Shown here piece after piece: positions 9,242 to 21,955 of a DNA stretch of 64,000 bases. Position 1 is the stretch's first letter; the number at the start of each line of letters is the position of its first letter. Under the pieces are notes generated by a model. It worked only from the letters and a program-made list of their open reading frames with translations, did not search any database and was not told where the DNA came from. Source of the DNA: Roseibacterium elongatum DSM 19469 (lineage in GTDB: Bacteria; Pseudomonadota; Alphaproteobacteria; Rhodobacterales; Rhodobacteraceae); contig NZ_CP004372.1 in assembly GCF_000590925.1 (NCBI RefSeq), positions 134,001 through 198,000 on the forward strand. Reading direction: 5' to 3'. Made by a program: the position numbers and the translations under genes.

Positions 9242-9757
9242 GTGCTGGCCCTCGTGGCCTGTCAAGCGCCCGACCTGCCCCCGGTCTCGGACGACCCCCG
9301 TCTCGGAGCCGCCGAGGCGCGAACCGAAAGCTACGACACCCTGGCGCGTTCCGAGATCGCGCCGTTGACTGCGCTCTGTGCCGGGGTCGCGGCCGGCGAC
9401 GCCCTGCCGACCGGGGCGGAGGTCGCGGCCCTCGGCTTTGCGACCGACCGGCCGATGCTGGGCAACGTGTTCTACAGCAAGCGTCTCGATGCGCAAATCG
9501 ACGGCCGGCGCCTGCGCACCATTCGGGTGGCCATCAACCCCGACACGCGTCGCTGCAACGTGACCTTGATGCGCCTGCGGGGCGCAAGCCTGTCCATCGG
9601 GCGCCGGGTGGTCGAGACCATGCAGGCCCGGGGCTACACACCGTCACAGACCGCGGACGCGACCGAGGTGCTGTTCACCCGCGGCGCCATCCGCATCGTC
9701 ATGACCGCCGGGGACGGCGCCGAAGGGACGTATTTCGGGTTCAACCCGGCAGGCTGA
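9242..9757 (+). CDS. Hypothetical small secreted or lipoprotein-like protein
   Basis: The reading frame has a lipobox-like LALVAC close to its N-terminus and a mature part of about 160 residues (DDPRLGAAEARTESYDTL, MLGNVFYSKRLDAQIDGRRL, GAIRIVMTAGDGAEGTYF). Codon use fits the genome. The GTG at 9242 would give a signal sequence that is too short. Upstream in the same frame the codons read KRRIPTPRSRLFCAAA, a plausible signal n-region, but with no ATG/GTG/TTG, so the true start is unresolved (unusual start or base error). No family recognised. Confidence 0.6.
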   Translation: MLALVACQAPDLPPVSDDPRLGAAEARTESYDTLARSEIAPLTALCAGVAAGDALPTGAEVAALGFATDRPMLGNVFYSKRLDAQIDGRRLRTIRVAINPDTRRCNVTLMRLRGASLSIGRRVVETMQARGYTPSQTADATEVLFTRGAIRIVMTAGDGAEGTYFGFNPAG

Positions 9758-9833
9758 CGCCCTGCCCCCTCGCGGGCCGGGGTGGGGTTTTCCTGTCTTG
9801 GCCGCGGCATGCCCGGCAAGGCACTCTGCCAAC

Positions 9834-10274
9834 ATGACACCGCATGCCCTCTCCGAGATCGGCCTTGGACCCGACCTGCGCATCACCGCCCTGGGCGTCG
9901 CGCCGATCACGGGCTTTGCGGGCCTGATGGAGGAGGCCGTGATCCTCGGCGTCAGGGCCATGCATAGGCGCACGGGCCGATCGTGGTCGGCGCGATGCCC
10001 CTGCCTGATGGTGGGCGAGCACCGGCACCTGGCCGATTGGCTGTTGGGATCGGGCGGCGATGAGATCACCTTTGCCCTGCCCGACCTCAGCTTTTCCCGC
10101 ATTCCGGACGGCATCGTGGCGCATCTGACCGGCAACCTGCACCCCGAAGCCTGCCAGACACGGGGTCACCGGCCCGCTGTCACCGTGTCGTTGTACTGCC
10201 CGATGACCGAGGCGCAGAAATCCACGGCTGCATCAATGTTGCGCGGCTGGCCGGGTCTCGTCCCGACCCCGTGA
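9834..10274 (+). CDS. Hypothetical protein
   Basis: A 146-residue frame starting MTPHALSEIGLGPDLRI has strong G/C third-position bias, as expected for real genes here, and fills the space between its neighbours. It has no signal peptide or membrane helix. Cysteines occur at CPC and in the second half. The longer minus-strand frames across it read as low-complexity Arg/Pro text and are shadows. I do not recognise a family. Confidence 0.5.
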   Translation: MTPHALSEIGLGPDLRITALGVAPITGFAGLMEEAVILGVRAMHRRTGRSWSARCPCLMVGEHRHLADWLLGSGGDEITFALPDLSFSRIPDGIVAHLTGNLHPEACQTRGHRPAVTVSLYCPMTEAQKSTAASMLRGWPGLVPTP

Positions 10275-10326
10275 AAGGCACGGTTGCGCATTGTCGGAAC
10301 CCGCGCCGGCCTATATATGCGCGCCC

Positions 10327-11954
<1,628 letters not shown>

Positions 11955-11958
<4 letters not shown>

Positions 11959-12578
11959 CCCTGCAAAACCGCGTTCTGCCCACCGGCGAGATCGTCGCCG
12001 AGCCCGCCTATCGCGGCACGGTGATGGGCAATCGCGGGATCTTGCACGACGCGCAGCGCCGTCTGGGCACCGCCCGCTGGCGCCACAAGGCATGGGTGTG
12101 CTGCGCGCTGTCCTTCAAGGGACGCCAGCGCAAGGTGATGACACCGGGCACCTATACCGAGTTGTTCTTTCTGGACGAGGCCGTGGCCATGGCGGCCGGC
12201 CATCGCCCCTGTGCCGAATGCCGCCGCGCGGATTACACGCGGTTTGCGCGGGCCTGGGCCACTGCGGCGGGCCAGCCCGCCCGCGCCCCCGGCATGGATG
12301 CCGCCCTGCACGCCGCCCGCATCACCCCCCGCACGCGCGACCAGCTGCGCCACAGGGCCGACTGGGCCGATCTGCCCGACGGGGCGTTCGCGCTGGACGG
12401 GGGGCACGCCTGCCTCGTGCATGGCAGGACCCTCTATCCCTTCACCGTCTCGGGCTATGGCAAGCCAAGGGCCCGCCCGGCGACGGGCCGCGCGCTGATC
12501 TGCACGCCCGCGCCGATGGTCGATGTGCTGCGCGCGGGCTATGGCCCGCGCCTGCACCCCAGTATGGGTGGCGCGTGA
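11955..12578 (+). CDS. Conserved hypothetical protein with HRPCAECRR motif
   Basis: The product is about 207 residues (TLQNRVLPTGEIVAEPAYRG, MGNRGILHDAQRRL, VMTPGTYTELFFLDEAVAMA, GHRPCAECRRADYTRF, RTLYPFTVSGYGKP). I recall this as a conserved but uncharacterised alphaproteobacterial family. The Cys-x2-Cys with preceding His could bind a metal (inference). The conserved N-terminal text begins before any ATG/GTG: in frame only CTG codons (11955, 11961) are available until GTG at 12021. CTG at 11955 overlaps the prfC stop (CTGA), mirroring the usual ATGA overlap, so a rare CTG start by translational coupling is the best reading. Confidence 0.75.
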
Positions 12579-12580
12579 CG

Positions 12581-13201
12581 ATGCACGCCCCTGACGAGAA
12601 CGCAGCCGACCAACACGGCGCCGGCGCCCTGAACGGGGTTCTGGACGATCTCGGGCGGTTGGCCGAGGGCCGCACGACCGTGGCGTTCGGGGACATCGTG
12701 TCGACGCTCGGCGCACGCGGGTTCGGCCCCCTGCTGCTGATCCTGTCGCTGTTTCTCATGGTGCCCGTGGGCGCGATCCCCGGCGTGCCGGCTGCGGTGG
12801 GCCTGGTGGTGATCGGGATCGGGGCGCAAGTCGCTCGGGGGCGCAAGGGGCTGTGGCTGCCGCAACGGGTCAATCGCCTCCGCATCGAGGGGCAGCGCGT
12901 GACCCAGGCCATTGCCGTCTTGCGGCCCCGCCTGCAATGGCTGGGGCGGGTGTTGCACCGCCGCCTGCCGCTGCTGGCCGAGGGGCGTCTGTCCCTCATG
13001 ACGATCGGGCTTGTCCTGATCTGCCTGGGCATCGCGATGGTCATCATCGGCTTCGTCCCCCTCCTGCCCCTGCTGCTGGCCTTGCCGGCTCTGGTCTTCG
13101 GCATCGGGTTGACCATGCGCGACGGGGTCGTGGTGCTGCTGGGGCATGCCGGGTTGATCCCGGCCGTCATCGTCGCATGGCGCAGCCTGGCCGGGGGCTG
13201 A
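12581..13201 (+). CDS. ExoD-family exopolysaccharide synthesis membrane protein
   Basis: ExoD-family proteins are inner-membrane proteins connected with exopolysaccharide production in rhizobia; molecular function unknown. The 206-residue product has an N-terminal soluble part (LNGVLDDLGRLAEGRTTVAFGD) and hydrophobic helices (GPLLLILSLFLMVPVGAIPG, VGLVVIGIGAQVA, LMTIGLVLICLGIAMVIIGF, LLPLLLALPALVFGIGL). The GARGFGPLLLILSL and PGVPA text is characteristic. The start could also be GTG at 12575, which overlaps the preceding stop; either way the two genes are coupled. Confidence 0.85.
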   Translation: MHAPDENAADQHGAGALNGVLDDLGRLAEGRTTVAFGDIVSTLGARGFGPLLLILSLFLMVPVGAIPGVPAAVGLVVIGIGAQVARGRKGLWLPQRVNRLRIEGQRVTQAIAVLRPRLQWLGRVLHRRLPLLAEGRLSLMTIGLVLICLGIAMVIIGFVPLLPLLLALPALVFGIGLTMRDGVVVLLGHAGLIPAVIVAWRSLAGG

Positions 13202-13249
13202 GGGGCGCGCGTTAACGCCGGCTTAACCGTCAGGGCCTACAGTCCGCCC

Positions 13250-13777
13250 ATGCGCGCCCTTCGCCTCATCCTCTCACGGCTTGTGCTGTCGCTGACGCTC
13301 GCCCTGGCCCCCGCTGCCGGACAGGCTCAGAATGGCGGGCAGCTGGTGTCGCCACACACCGGCCTGAGCGGGGTTTACACCGCGCAAACAATCATCTCGG
13401 ACGATTTCCACCACGTGCTGATGGGCCATGTCATCGTTGCGGCGCGCGACGGGCAGACCGCCATTGCCCTTGTCATTCAACAGCGGCGCGATGGTGTGCA
13501 TTATCTGCATTTCGACACGGCCACGGCCCAAAGCATCGAACTGCCCTTTCGGCGCCGTCGCGGCAATGGCTGCACGCATGGCCATTGCCGCGACCGACCC
13601 ATCGGGTTGATTGTGCTGAGCGCGCCGCTCCTGGCGCGGCTGTCGGAAACGGGGCTCGACGCCGTGTTGTCAGGACGCTCGGGCACGATCCGCCTGAATG
13701 TGCCGGCGGGGCTGTTTGCCGATGCGCTGCGACAGGCCAGCGGTCATGGCCTGCTGGACATCGCCCCGAACGGTTAG
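13250..13777 (+). CDS. Secreted hypothetical protein
   Basis: This 175-residue protein has a clear Sec signal peptide (LVLSLTLALAPAAGQAQ, cleavage after AQA). The mature part is periplasmic, with a Cys pair in NGCTHGHCRDR that could form a disulfide. The pattern of Cys residues and the closing hydrophobic segment faintly recall the invasion-associated locus B family, but I cannot assign it. It is followed by 150 bases without a gene before the helicase. Confidence 0.65.
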   Translation: MRALRLILSRLVLSLTLALAPAAGQAQNGGQLVSPHTGLSGVYTAQTIISDDFHHVLMGHVIVAARDGQTAIALVIQQRRDGVHYLHFDTATAQSIELPFRRRRGNGCTHGHCRDRPIGLIVLSAPLLARLSETGLDAVLSGRSGTIRLNVPAGLFADALRQASGHGLLDIAPNG

Positions 13778-13927
13778 CGGCTACGGCGCGGTTTGACTGC
13801 CGACGCGTTTTCGCCTATGTCGCGCCCTAACCTCGCGGGCCGCGCGGGGTGTTCCGCGGGGCGCGACAGGTAACCAGGCGCTCCATTCCCCCACGCCGGC
13901 GCATGACGCCGGCCCGATTGGACGCAT

Positions 13928-15634
<1,707 letters not shown>

Positions 15635-15658
15635 CCGCGCGTCCATCCATTTCATGCG

Positions 15659-15689
15659 AAAAGGCGGCCCGTCTTGGGGCCGCCTTTTT
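15659..15689. terminator. Rho-independent terminator between rhlE and rnj
   Basis: The stem AAAAGGCGGCCC pairs perfectly with GGGCCGCCTTTT around a six-base loop (GTCTTG), and T residues follow on the plus strand. A shorter T run on the minus strand makes it possibly bidirectional. It separates the convergent rhlE (stop at 15634) and rnj (stop at 15716) genes. Confidence 0.9.
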
Positions 15690-15715
15690 CCGTTTCCGTC
15701 GATCCCTCCGGCGTT

Positions 15716-17392
15716 TCAGCCCGCCATGAGGCGGCTCACCAAGACCGTCACCTCGGGTTTCTTGCCGATTTCCGTGACACAGACCTGGCGCACGATGCGT
15801 TTCACCGTATCTTCCAGCTTGTCGTCGCTATCCACGGTCCTGGCATCGAGGCGCGCCAGCGTCGTGGCCAGATCGTCCTCGATCATCTGGGCCAGATCCT
15901 CGCCCGATTGGCCCATCTCGGGCAGGCCGCGCAGGGCCACCCAGCTGTCTTCGAGGATCTCGTCGTCTTCATCGACAATCAGCGCCACGGCCACAAGGCC
16001 GTTCAGCGCCAGTTTCATACGGTCGCGGATGACGCCGTCGAATGCGCCCACAAAGGCCGACCCGTCCAGATAGGTGCGGCCCACATCGTGGTATTCGACG
16101 ATCTGCGGCGCGTTGCCCGACAGCTCGACCATGGACCCATTGGCCGCCACGACCGCATCCATCCCCTTGGACAGCGCCAGACGCGTATGTTCGCGCAGAT
16201 GCCGATATTCCCCATGGTTCGGGATCAGGACCTGCGGGCGCAGGATGTCGTGCATCGCCTCGAGGTCAGGGCGGTTGGCATGCCCCGAGACATGGTAGAA
16301 CCCCGCGCTTTCATCGACGATCTCGACGCCCTTTTCGGCCAGCGCATTCTGGATGCGGGCGACGCCCACCTCGTTGCCGGGAATGGTCTTCGATGAAAAC
16401 AGGAAGGTGTCGCCTTCCCTGAGTTCCAGGCCGAGATAGCTGCCGCGCGACAGCGCGGCCGAGGCCGCACGCCGTTCCCCCTGGCTGCCAGTGACGATCA
16501 GCATCAGGTTCTCGCGCGGAATCTCGCTGGCCTCTTCGGGGCTGACGGTGCTGGGAAAGCCGGTCAGGACGCCCGCTTCGGTTCCGGCGGCCACCATGCG
16601 CTTCATCGCGCGGCCCAGCAGGCAGATGGTGCGGCCGTTCGCCGTGCCGGCATCGGCCAGCGTCTTGAGGCGCGCGATGTTCGAGGCAAAGGTCGTGGCC
16701 ACGACCATGCCCTTGGCATTCGTCACCAATTCACCGATCGGTTCGGGCAACTGGCTTTCGGAACGGCCGGGGTGGCGCGAAAAGACGTTGGTCGAGTCGC
16801 AGATGAAGGCCCGCACGCCATCGGCGGCGATCTGTCCCCACATCTCGGGATCGAAGGGCTCGCCCACGACCGGGTCGCGGTCGATCTTGAAATCGCCCGA
16901 ATGCACCACTCGCCCCTCGGGCGTGTCGATCACCAGCGCGGACGCCTCGGGGATCGAATGGCTGACCGGGGCGAACTGCACCTTGAAGGGCCCGGCCTCG
17001 ATCACGGCGGGATAGGGGTCCGCGACCTGCACCTGCAGCGGGTCGTGGCCGGCCTCTTCCATCTTGCGCATGGCGTGAATGGCGGTAAAGCGACGGGCAC
17101 GGACCGGCGCGCGCAGACGCCCCCACAGATGCCCCAGGGCGCCCACGTGATCCTCGTGCGCATGGGTGATGAAGATCCCCTCGATCCGGTCGGCCCGCTC
17201 GGCCAGCCAGTCGATATCGGGCAGGATCAGATCCACACCGGGCTGTCCGTCCATGTCGGGAAAGGCCACGCCGGTATCCACGACGATCAGTCGTTCGGCC
17301 CCCTGCGGCCCGAAGCCGTAGACGTAGCAATTCATCCCGATCTCCCCCGCGCCGCCGAGAGGGAGGTAGATCAGCCTGTTGCGATCAGTCAT
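15716..17392 (-). CDS. rnj: Ribonuclease J
   Basis: RNase J is a metallo-beta-lactamase/beta-CASP nuclease with endo- and 5'-3' exonuclease activity in mRNA and rRNA processing. The metal site is HAHEDHVGAL (H-x-H-x-D-H, about residues 75-84), with SHSIPEASALVI, HSGDFKID and beta-CASP motifs (TGSQGERRAAS, HVSGHANR, PNHGEYRHL). The C-terminal domain is shorter than in Bacillus; total 558 residues. Start ATG at 17392 overlaps the coaX stop by four bases. It is the promoter-distal end of the long nuo-birA-coaX-rnj run. Confidence 0.95.
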   Translation of the reverse strand: MTDRNRLIYLPLGGAGEIGMNCYVYGFGPQGAERLIVVDTGVAFPDMDGQPGVDLILPDIDWLAERADRIEGIFITHAHEDHVGALGHLWGRLRAPVRARRFTAIHAMRKMEEAGHDPLQVQVADPYPAVIEAGPFKVQFAPVSHSIPEASALVIDTPEGRVVHSGDFKIDRDPVVGEPFDPEMWGQIAADGVRAFICDSTNVFSRHPGRSESQLPEPIGELVTNAKGMVVATTFASNIARLKTLADAGTANGRTICLLGRAMKRMVAAGTEAGVLTGFPSTVSPEEASEIPRENLMLIVTGSQGERRAASAALSRGSYLGLELREGDTFLFSSKTIPGNEVGVARIQNALAEKGVEIVDESAGFYHVSGHANRPDLEAMHDILRPQVLIPNHGEYRHLREHTRLALSKGMDAVVAANGSMVELSGNAPQIVEYHDVGRTYLDGSAFVGAFDGVIRDRMKLALNGLVAVALIVDEDDEILEDSWVALRGLPEMGQSGEDLAQMIEDDLATTLARLDARTVDSDDKLEDTVKRIVRQVCVTEIGKKPEVTVLVSRLMAG

Positions 17393-18168
17393 ATCTGCCC
17401 GTGATCCTTGTTGTATTGGTGGATGACCGTCAGGCCATGCATGGTCAGGTCATCTTCGATACAGTCAAATAGCACATCCCCCTGAGAGAACAACGAGGCC
17501 AGCCCCCCGGTTCCCACGATGCGCATGGGGCGATCCACCTCGGCGCGGATACGGTCGCAGACGCCGCGCACCAGCCCGACATACCCCCAGAAGACGCCCG
17601 ATTGCATGCAGGCGACCGTGTTCGTGCCGACCACCTGCTGCGGTTTCGTCACGTCGACATGGGGCAAGGCCGCCGCCGCATGGTGCAGCGCTTCGAGGCT
17701 GAGGTTCACGCCCGGTGCGATCACGCCCCCGATATAGGCGCCGTCATGGTCCACCACGTCAAAGGTGGTGGCCGTCCCGAAATCGACCACGATCAGGTCG
17801 CCGCCATGCCGGTCATAGGCCCCGGCGGTATTGACCAGACGGTCGGGGCCGACCTGGGTGCCCTCGTCCACGCGGGGCGGGGCCGGCAAAAGGCAGTCGG
17901 GCTTGCCGACGACCAGGGGACGCGTGCCGAAATACCGGTCGCACAGGACGCGCAGGTTGAACACCACGCGCGGCACGGTCGAGGACACGATGACCTCGGT
18001 GATGGACACATCCAGCCTGTTGTGTGCCATCAGGGTCGAGAACCAGACATAATACTGGTCGGCCGTGCGCTGGTGATCGGTCGCCGTGCGCAGCGTGCAC
18101 AGGAACTGCGCCCCATCCCAGACGGAAAAGACGGTGTTGGTGTTTCCGCAATCGATGCATAACAGCAT
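17389..18168 (-). CDS. coaX: Type III pantothenate kinase
   Basis: CoaX phosphorylates pantothenate, the first step of coenzyme A synthesis. The ASKHA-fold nucleotide site begins LLCIDCGNTNTVFSVWDG and the second motif is DLIVVDFGTATTFDVVDHDG; GGVIAPGVNLSLEALHH and MQSGVFWGYVGLVRG are also typical. The 259-residue length is standard. The start at 18168 fits the family N-terminus. Its stop overlaps the rnj start, and birA lies 22 bases upstream. Confidence 0.95.
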   Translation of the reverse strand: MLLCIDCGNTNTVFSVWDGAQFLCTLRTATDHQRTADQYYVWFSTLMAHNRLDVSITEVIVSSTVPRVVFNLRVLCDRYFGTRPLVVGKPDCLLPAPPRVDEGTQVGPDRLVNTAGAYDRHGGDLIVVDFGTATTFDVVDHDGAYIGGVIAPGVNLSLEALHHAAAALPHVDVTKPQQVVGTNTVACMQSGVFWGYVGLVRGVCDRIRAEVDRPMRIVGTGGLASLFSQGDVLFDCIEDDLTMHGLTVIHQYNKDHGQI

Positions 18169-18190
18169 GCCGCGCCCTCCCTTCGGCGGG

Positions 18191-18943
18191 TCAGAAGAAT
18201 ATGTCGGCCGCGGCGATGGGGCGGCGGCCTTTTGCCGTCTCCAACACGAGATTGCCCTCCATGTCCACGTCACAAAAGGTGCCGGTGACCGAGTCGTTGG
18301 GCAGACGGGCCGTGATGACCTCGCCCAGTCGGGCGGCCTGAGCCAGCCATGCGGTGCGTATGGGGCCGAAGCCGTAGGTGGTGAATCGGGCCTCATGCGC
18401 CGCGTAGGCGGTGGCCAGCGCATCGAGAAAAGCCTCGGGCGCAACAACCAGATCGGCGGTTTCGGCCAGGCTGACGGGACGCACCGCGCTCGGTTCAAGC
18501 TGCGCCGCATCCGGCGCCGCGGCCAGATTCACACCAAACCCGATCACCAGATGCGCCAGACCGCCGCGCCCATCCCCAAGGCTTTCGAGCAGGATGCCCG
18601 CCAGTTTGCCACCCTCGAGCAGGACATCATTGGGCCATTTCAGCGAGAGCGCCGCCGGGTCGGCCCCCACCGCGATCAGGGCGTCGCGCAGGGCCAGCGC
18701 CGCCACGAAACTGCGCAGGGCCACCACCTGCGGCGGCTCGCTGGGATGCAGGATCAGCGACGCGGCAAAGTTGCCGGGGGGCATCGACCATGGCCGGCCG
18801 CGCCGGCCGCGTCCGGCCGTCTGATCCAGCGCCAGGATCCATTCGGTGCCGACCGTGTCGGGCGCGCGGCGCGCGGCCTCGGCCATGGTGCTGTCGGTGA
18901 CGGGCAGAATGCGCCGCCCGACCCCTTCGGGCCAGGTCGTCAT
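18191..18943 (-). CDS. birA: Biotin--[acetyl-CoA-carboxylase] ligase
   Basis: This is a cytoplasmic biotin protein ligase that attaches biotin to carboxyl carrier domains, including AccB and probably the MccA product in this window. The catalytic motif is TAGRGRRGRPWSMPPGN, followed by LKWPNDVLLEGGKLAGILLE and VIGFGVNL. It lacks the N-terminal DNA-binding domain of E. coli BirA, so it is a monofunctional ligase (250 residues). Its ATG begins right after the nuoN stop with no gap, indicating co-translation with the nuo operon. Confidence 0.94.
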   Translation of the reverse strand: MTTWPEGVGRRILPVTDSTMAEAARRAPDTVGTEWILALDQTAGRGRRGRPWSMPPGNFAASLILHPSEPPQVVALRSFVAALALRDALIAVGADPAALSLKWPNDVLLEGGKLAGILLESLGDGRGGLAHLVIGFGVNLAAAPDAAQLEPSAVRPVSLAETADLVVAPEAFLDALATAYAAHEARFTTYGFGPIRTAWLAQAARLGEVITARLPNDSVTGTFCDVDMEGNLVLETAKGRRPIAAADIFF

Positions 18944-20391
18944 TCAGCGCAGCAGCATCGCGGCGGCCTGCGAGGCGCTGGCCTCGAGGCCGAACAGGTT
19001 GACACCGGGCAGCCAGGCCAGGCCGATGATCGCGGCACAGCCGACCAGGGCCACATAGGGCACAACGGTCATCTTGCCGTCCAACTCGTCTCGGGGTTCG
19101 CCGAAATACATCAGGTAGACGATGCGCAGGTAGTAATAGGCCCCGATGACCGAGGCGACACACCGGCCAGCGCCAGCCAGGTCAGACCCGCCTCGACCGC
19201 TGCCAGAAGCACGGCATATTTGCCGAAAAAGCCCAAAAGCGGCGGCACACCCGCAAGGCTGAACATCAGCACCAGAATGGCCAGCGCCTTGGTCGACTCG
19301 CGGCTGGCGAAACTGGACAGCGCGCTGATCTGGGTGACCGGCCGGCCATCCTTGCTCATGGTCATGATGAAGGCGAAGGTGCCCATGTTCATGGTGACGT
19401 AGATTGCCATGTAGATCAGCATCGCCTCGACACCCTGCGCCGTTCCCGCGGCCAGCCCCATCAGCGCAAAACCCATGTGGCTGATCGAAGAATAGGCCAT
19501 GAGGCGCTTGATGTCGGTCTGCCCGATCGCGGCGATGGCCCCGAGGAACATCGACAGAACGGCCAGGAAGGCCAGGATCTGCTGCCACTGATCGACGACC
19601 CCGCCAAAGGCGTCATGAACGACCCGCGCGAAAAGCGCCATCGCGGCGACCTTGGGCGCGGTCGAGAACAGCGCCGTGATGGCGGTGGGCGAGCCTTCGT
19701 AGACGTCCGGCGTCCACATGTGGAAGGGGGCGGCCGACACCTTGAAGGCCAGCGCCGAGATCACGAAGACCAGCCCGAAGAGCAGGCCCAGGGGCATGTC
19801 GCTGCCCGACGCGGCGTCGATGATCCCGGCGAAATTCGTCGTCCCGGCAAAGCCATAGGTCAGCGATGCGCCATAAAGGAACAGGCCCGAGGACAGCGCG
19901 CCCAGAACGAAATACTTCAGACCGGCCTCGGTCGAGCGCACGCTGTCACGCCGCACGGCGGCCACGACATAGAGGGCGAGCGACTGCAACTCGAGCCCCA
20001 TGTAGAGGGTGATCAGGTCGCCCGCGGACACCATCACCATCATGCCGACAACGGCCAGCACCATCAGGATCGGGTATTCGAAGCGCAGCAACTCGTTCTT
20101 GATCATGTAGTCCGAGCCGATCAGCAAAACCGCCGCGGCCGCGAACAGGATCATCACCTTGGCAAAGCGCGAGAACGCGTCATCGACGAACATCCCGTCA
20201 AAGGCGAGGTTCTGCCCCCCGCCCGACACGGCGATGTAGAGGCCCATGATCGCCAGAACCAGCGCCGTGGCCCATGTCAGCGCGGGTGCAAGCGCGTCCT
20301 TCGACGTGTAGACCGCCGCCAGCATCGCCCCCATCGCATAAAGCGAGAGGATGATTTCGGGGATCAGGATGGCAAGATCGGCACCGATCAT
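18944..20391 (-). CDS. nuoN: NADH-quinone oxidoreductase subunit N (one-base frameshift)
   Basis: NuoN is a proton-pumping antiporter-like membrane subunit of complex I. The first part reads from [20 protein letters not shown] through the pump motifs ([60 protein letters not shown]) to LALAGV near 19160. The frame is then lost, and the next frame continues [20 protein letters not shown] to the stop at 18944. Adding one base (GGTGTGGTCGCC in place of GGTGTGTCGCC, minus strand) gives a continuous product of about 482 residues. A one-base sequencing deletion is more likely than loss of an essential pump subunit. Confidence 0.92.
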
Positions 20392-20400
20392 CGGGTCACC

Positions 20401-21945
20401 TCAGTGGTTGGCGGCGACATGGGTTTCGGGGGCATAGCTGGCCACCGCCACGTCGTATTGCGTCAAAAGGGCCTCGACCGACGGTCCGATGATATCGGTC
20501 ACGAGGCTGGGATAAATGCCGAGCAGCAGGGTCATGACCACCAGCGGGGCGAAGATCGCCTTTTCGCGGCGGGTCATGTCGGTGATCGACTTGAGGCTTT
20601 CCTTGATCAGGTCGCCGAACACGACACGGCGATAGAGCCACAGCGCATAGGCCGCCGACAGGATCACGCCGGTCGTGGCGATCAGACCGATCCATGTGCT
20701 GACCTGGAACACGCCCATCAGCGTCAGGAATTCGCCCACAAAGCCCGAGGTGCCCGGCAGGCCGACATTGGCCATGGTGAACAGCATGAAAATCAGCGCA
20801 TAGGCCGGCATCCGCACGGCAAGCCCGCCATAGGCGTCGATCTCACGCGTGTGCATCCGGTCGTAGATGACACCGACACACAAAAACAGCGCGCCCGAGA
20901 CGAAGCCGTGGCTGATCATCTGGAAGATCGCGCCATCGACCCCCTGCTGGTTTGCGGCGAAGATGCCCATCGTCACGTATCCCATATGGGCGACCGAGGA
21001 ATAGGCGATCAGTTTCTTCATATCCTCCTGCACCATCGCGACCAGCGAGGTGTAGACGATGGCGATCACCGACAGCCACAGAACGAAGGGCGCCATCAGG
21101 TCCGAGGCGACGGGGAACATCGGCAGGCTGAAGCGCAGGAAGCCGTAGCCGCCCATCTTCAACAGGATCGCGGCCAGCACGACCGAGCCGGCAGTGGGCG
21201 CCTGAACGTGGGCGTCGGGCAGCCAGGTGTGGACCGGCCACATCGGCATCTTGACCGCAAAGCTGGCAAAGAACGCCACCCAGAGCAGCGACTGCAATCC
21301 CCCGGCGATCTGCCAGCCCATCAGCGTGATCGGCCCGGCGCTGAACTGGTGGTTCAGCAGGGTCGGGATATCGGTCGTGCCCGCATCGACAAACATCGCG
21401 ATCATCGCGATCAGCATCAGGACCGAGCCGAGGAAGGTGTAGAGAAAGAACTTGAAGGCGGCATAGATGCGATCCTTGCCGCCCCAGATGCCGATGATCA
21501 GGAACATCGGGATCAGGCCCGCCTCGAAGAACAGGTAGAACAGCACCATGTCGAGGGCGACGAACACGCCCAGCATCAGCGTTTCCAGAACAAGGAAGGC
21601 GATCATGTATTCCTTGACCCGATGCGTCACGCCCCAGCAGGCCGCGATGGTGATCGGCATCAGGAAGGTCGTCAGCATCACGAACAGCACAGAGATGCCG
21701 TCGACACCCACCTTGTAGTTCAGGCCAAAGATCCACTCGGTCTCCTCGACCAGCTGGAACTCGGTGTTCTGCGGGTCGAACTGTCCGAGCACAAAGAGCG
21801 AGGCGATGAAGGTCGCCACGGTGGCCGCGAAGGCGAGGCGCTTGGCGTTGAGTTGCGCGGCCTCGTCCTCGCCGCGCAGGAACACGGCCATGATGATCGC
21901 GGCAACCAGCGGCAGGAAGGTGACGATGGAAAGGAGATTGTCCAT
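20401..21945 (-). CDS. nuoM: NADH-quinone oxidoreductase subunit M
   Basis: NuoM is an antiporter-like proton-pumping subunit of the complex I membrane arm. It has about 14 membrane helices. Conserved text includes LVEETEWI (pump glutamate region), [55 protein letters not shown] and [15 protein letters not shown]. The 514-residue length is typical. Spacing to nuoN (9 bases) and nuoL (10 bases) shows one operon. Confidence 0.97.
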   Translation of the reverse strand: MDNLLSIVTFLPLVAAIIMAVFLRGEDEAAQLNAKRLAFAATVATFIASLFVLGQFDPQNTEFQLVEETEWIFGLNYKVGVDGISVLFVMLTTFLMPITIAACWGVTHRVKEYMIAFLVLETLMLGVFVALDMVLFYLFFEAGLIPMFLIIGIWGGKDRIYAAFKFFLYTFLGSVLMLIAMIAMFVDAGTTDIPTLLNHQFSAGPITLMGWQIAGGLQSLLWVAFFASFAVKMPMWPVHTWLPDAHVQAPTAGSVVLAAILLKMGGYGFLRFSLPMFPVASDLMAPFVLWLSVIAIVYTSLVAMVQEDMKKLIAYSSVAHMGYVTMGIFAANQQGVDGAIFQMISHGFVSGALFLCVGVIYDRMHTREIDAYGGLAVRMPAYALIFMLFTMANVGLPGTSGFVGEFLTLMGVFQVSTWIGLIATTGVILSAAYALWLYRRVVFGDLIKESLKSITDMTRREKAIFAPLVVMTLLLGIYPSLVTDIIGPSVEALLTQYDVAVASYAPETHVAANH

Positions 21946-21955
21946 GGATCCGACC

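Noticed and set aside
8033-9496. Minus-strand open frame of about 487 codons across the Hint gene.
   Set aside because: The plus strand carries recognisable Hint text; the minus frame is Gly/Gln/Arg-rich shadow.
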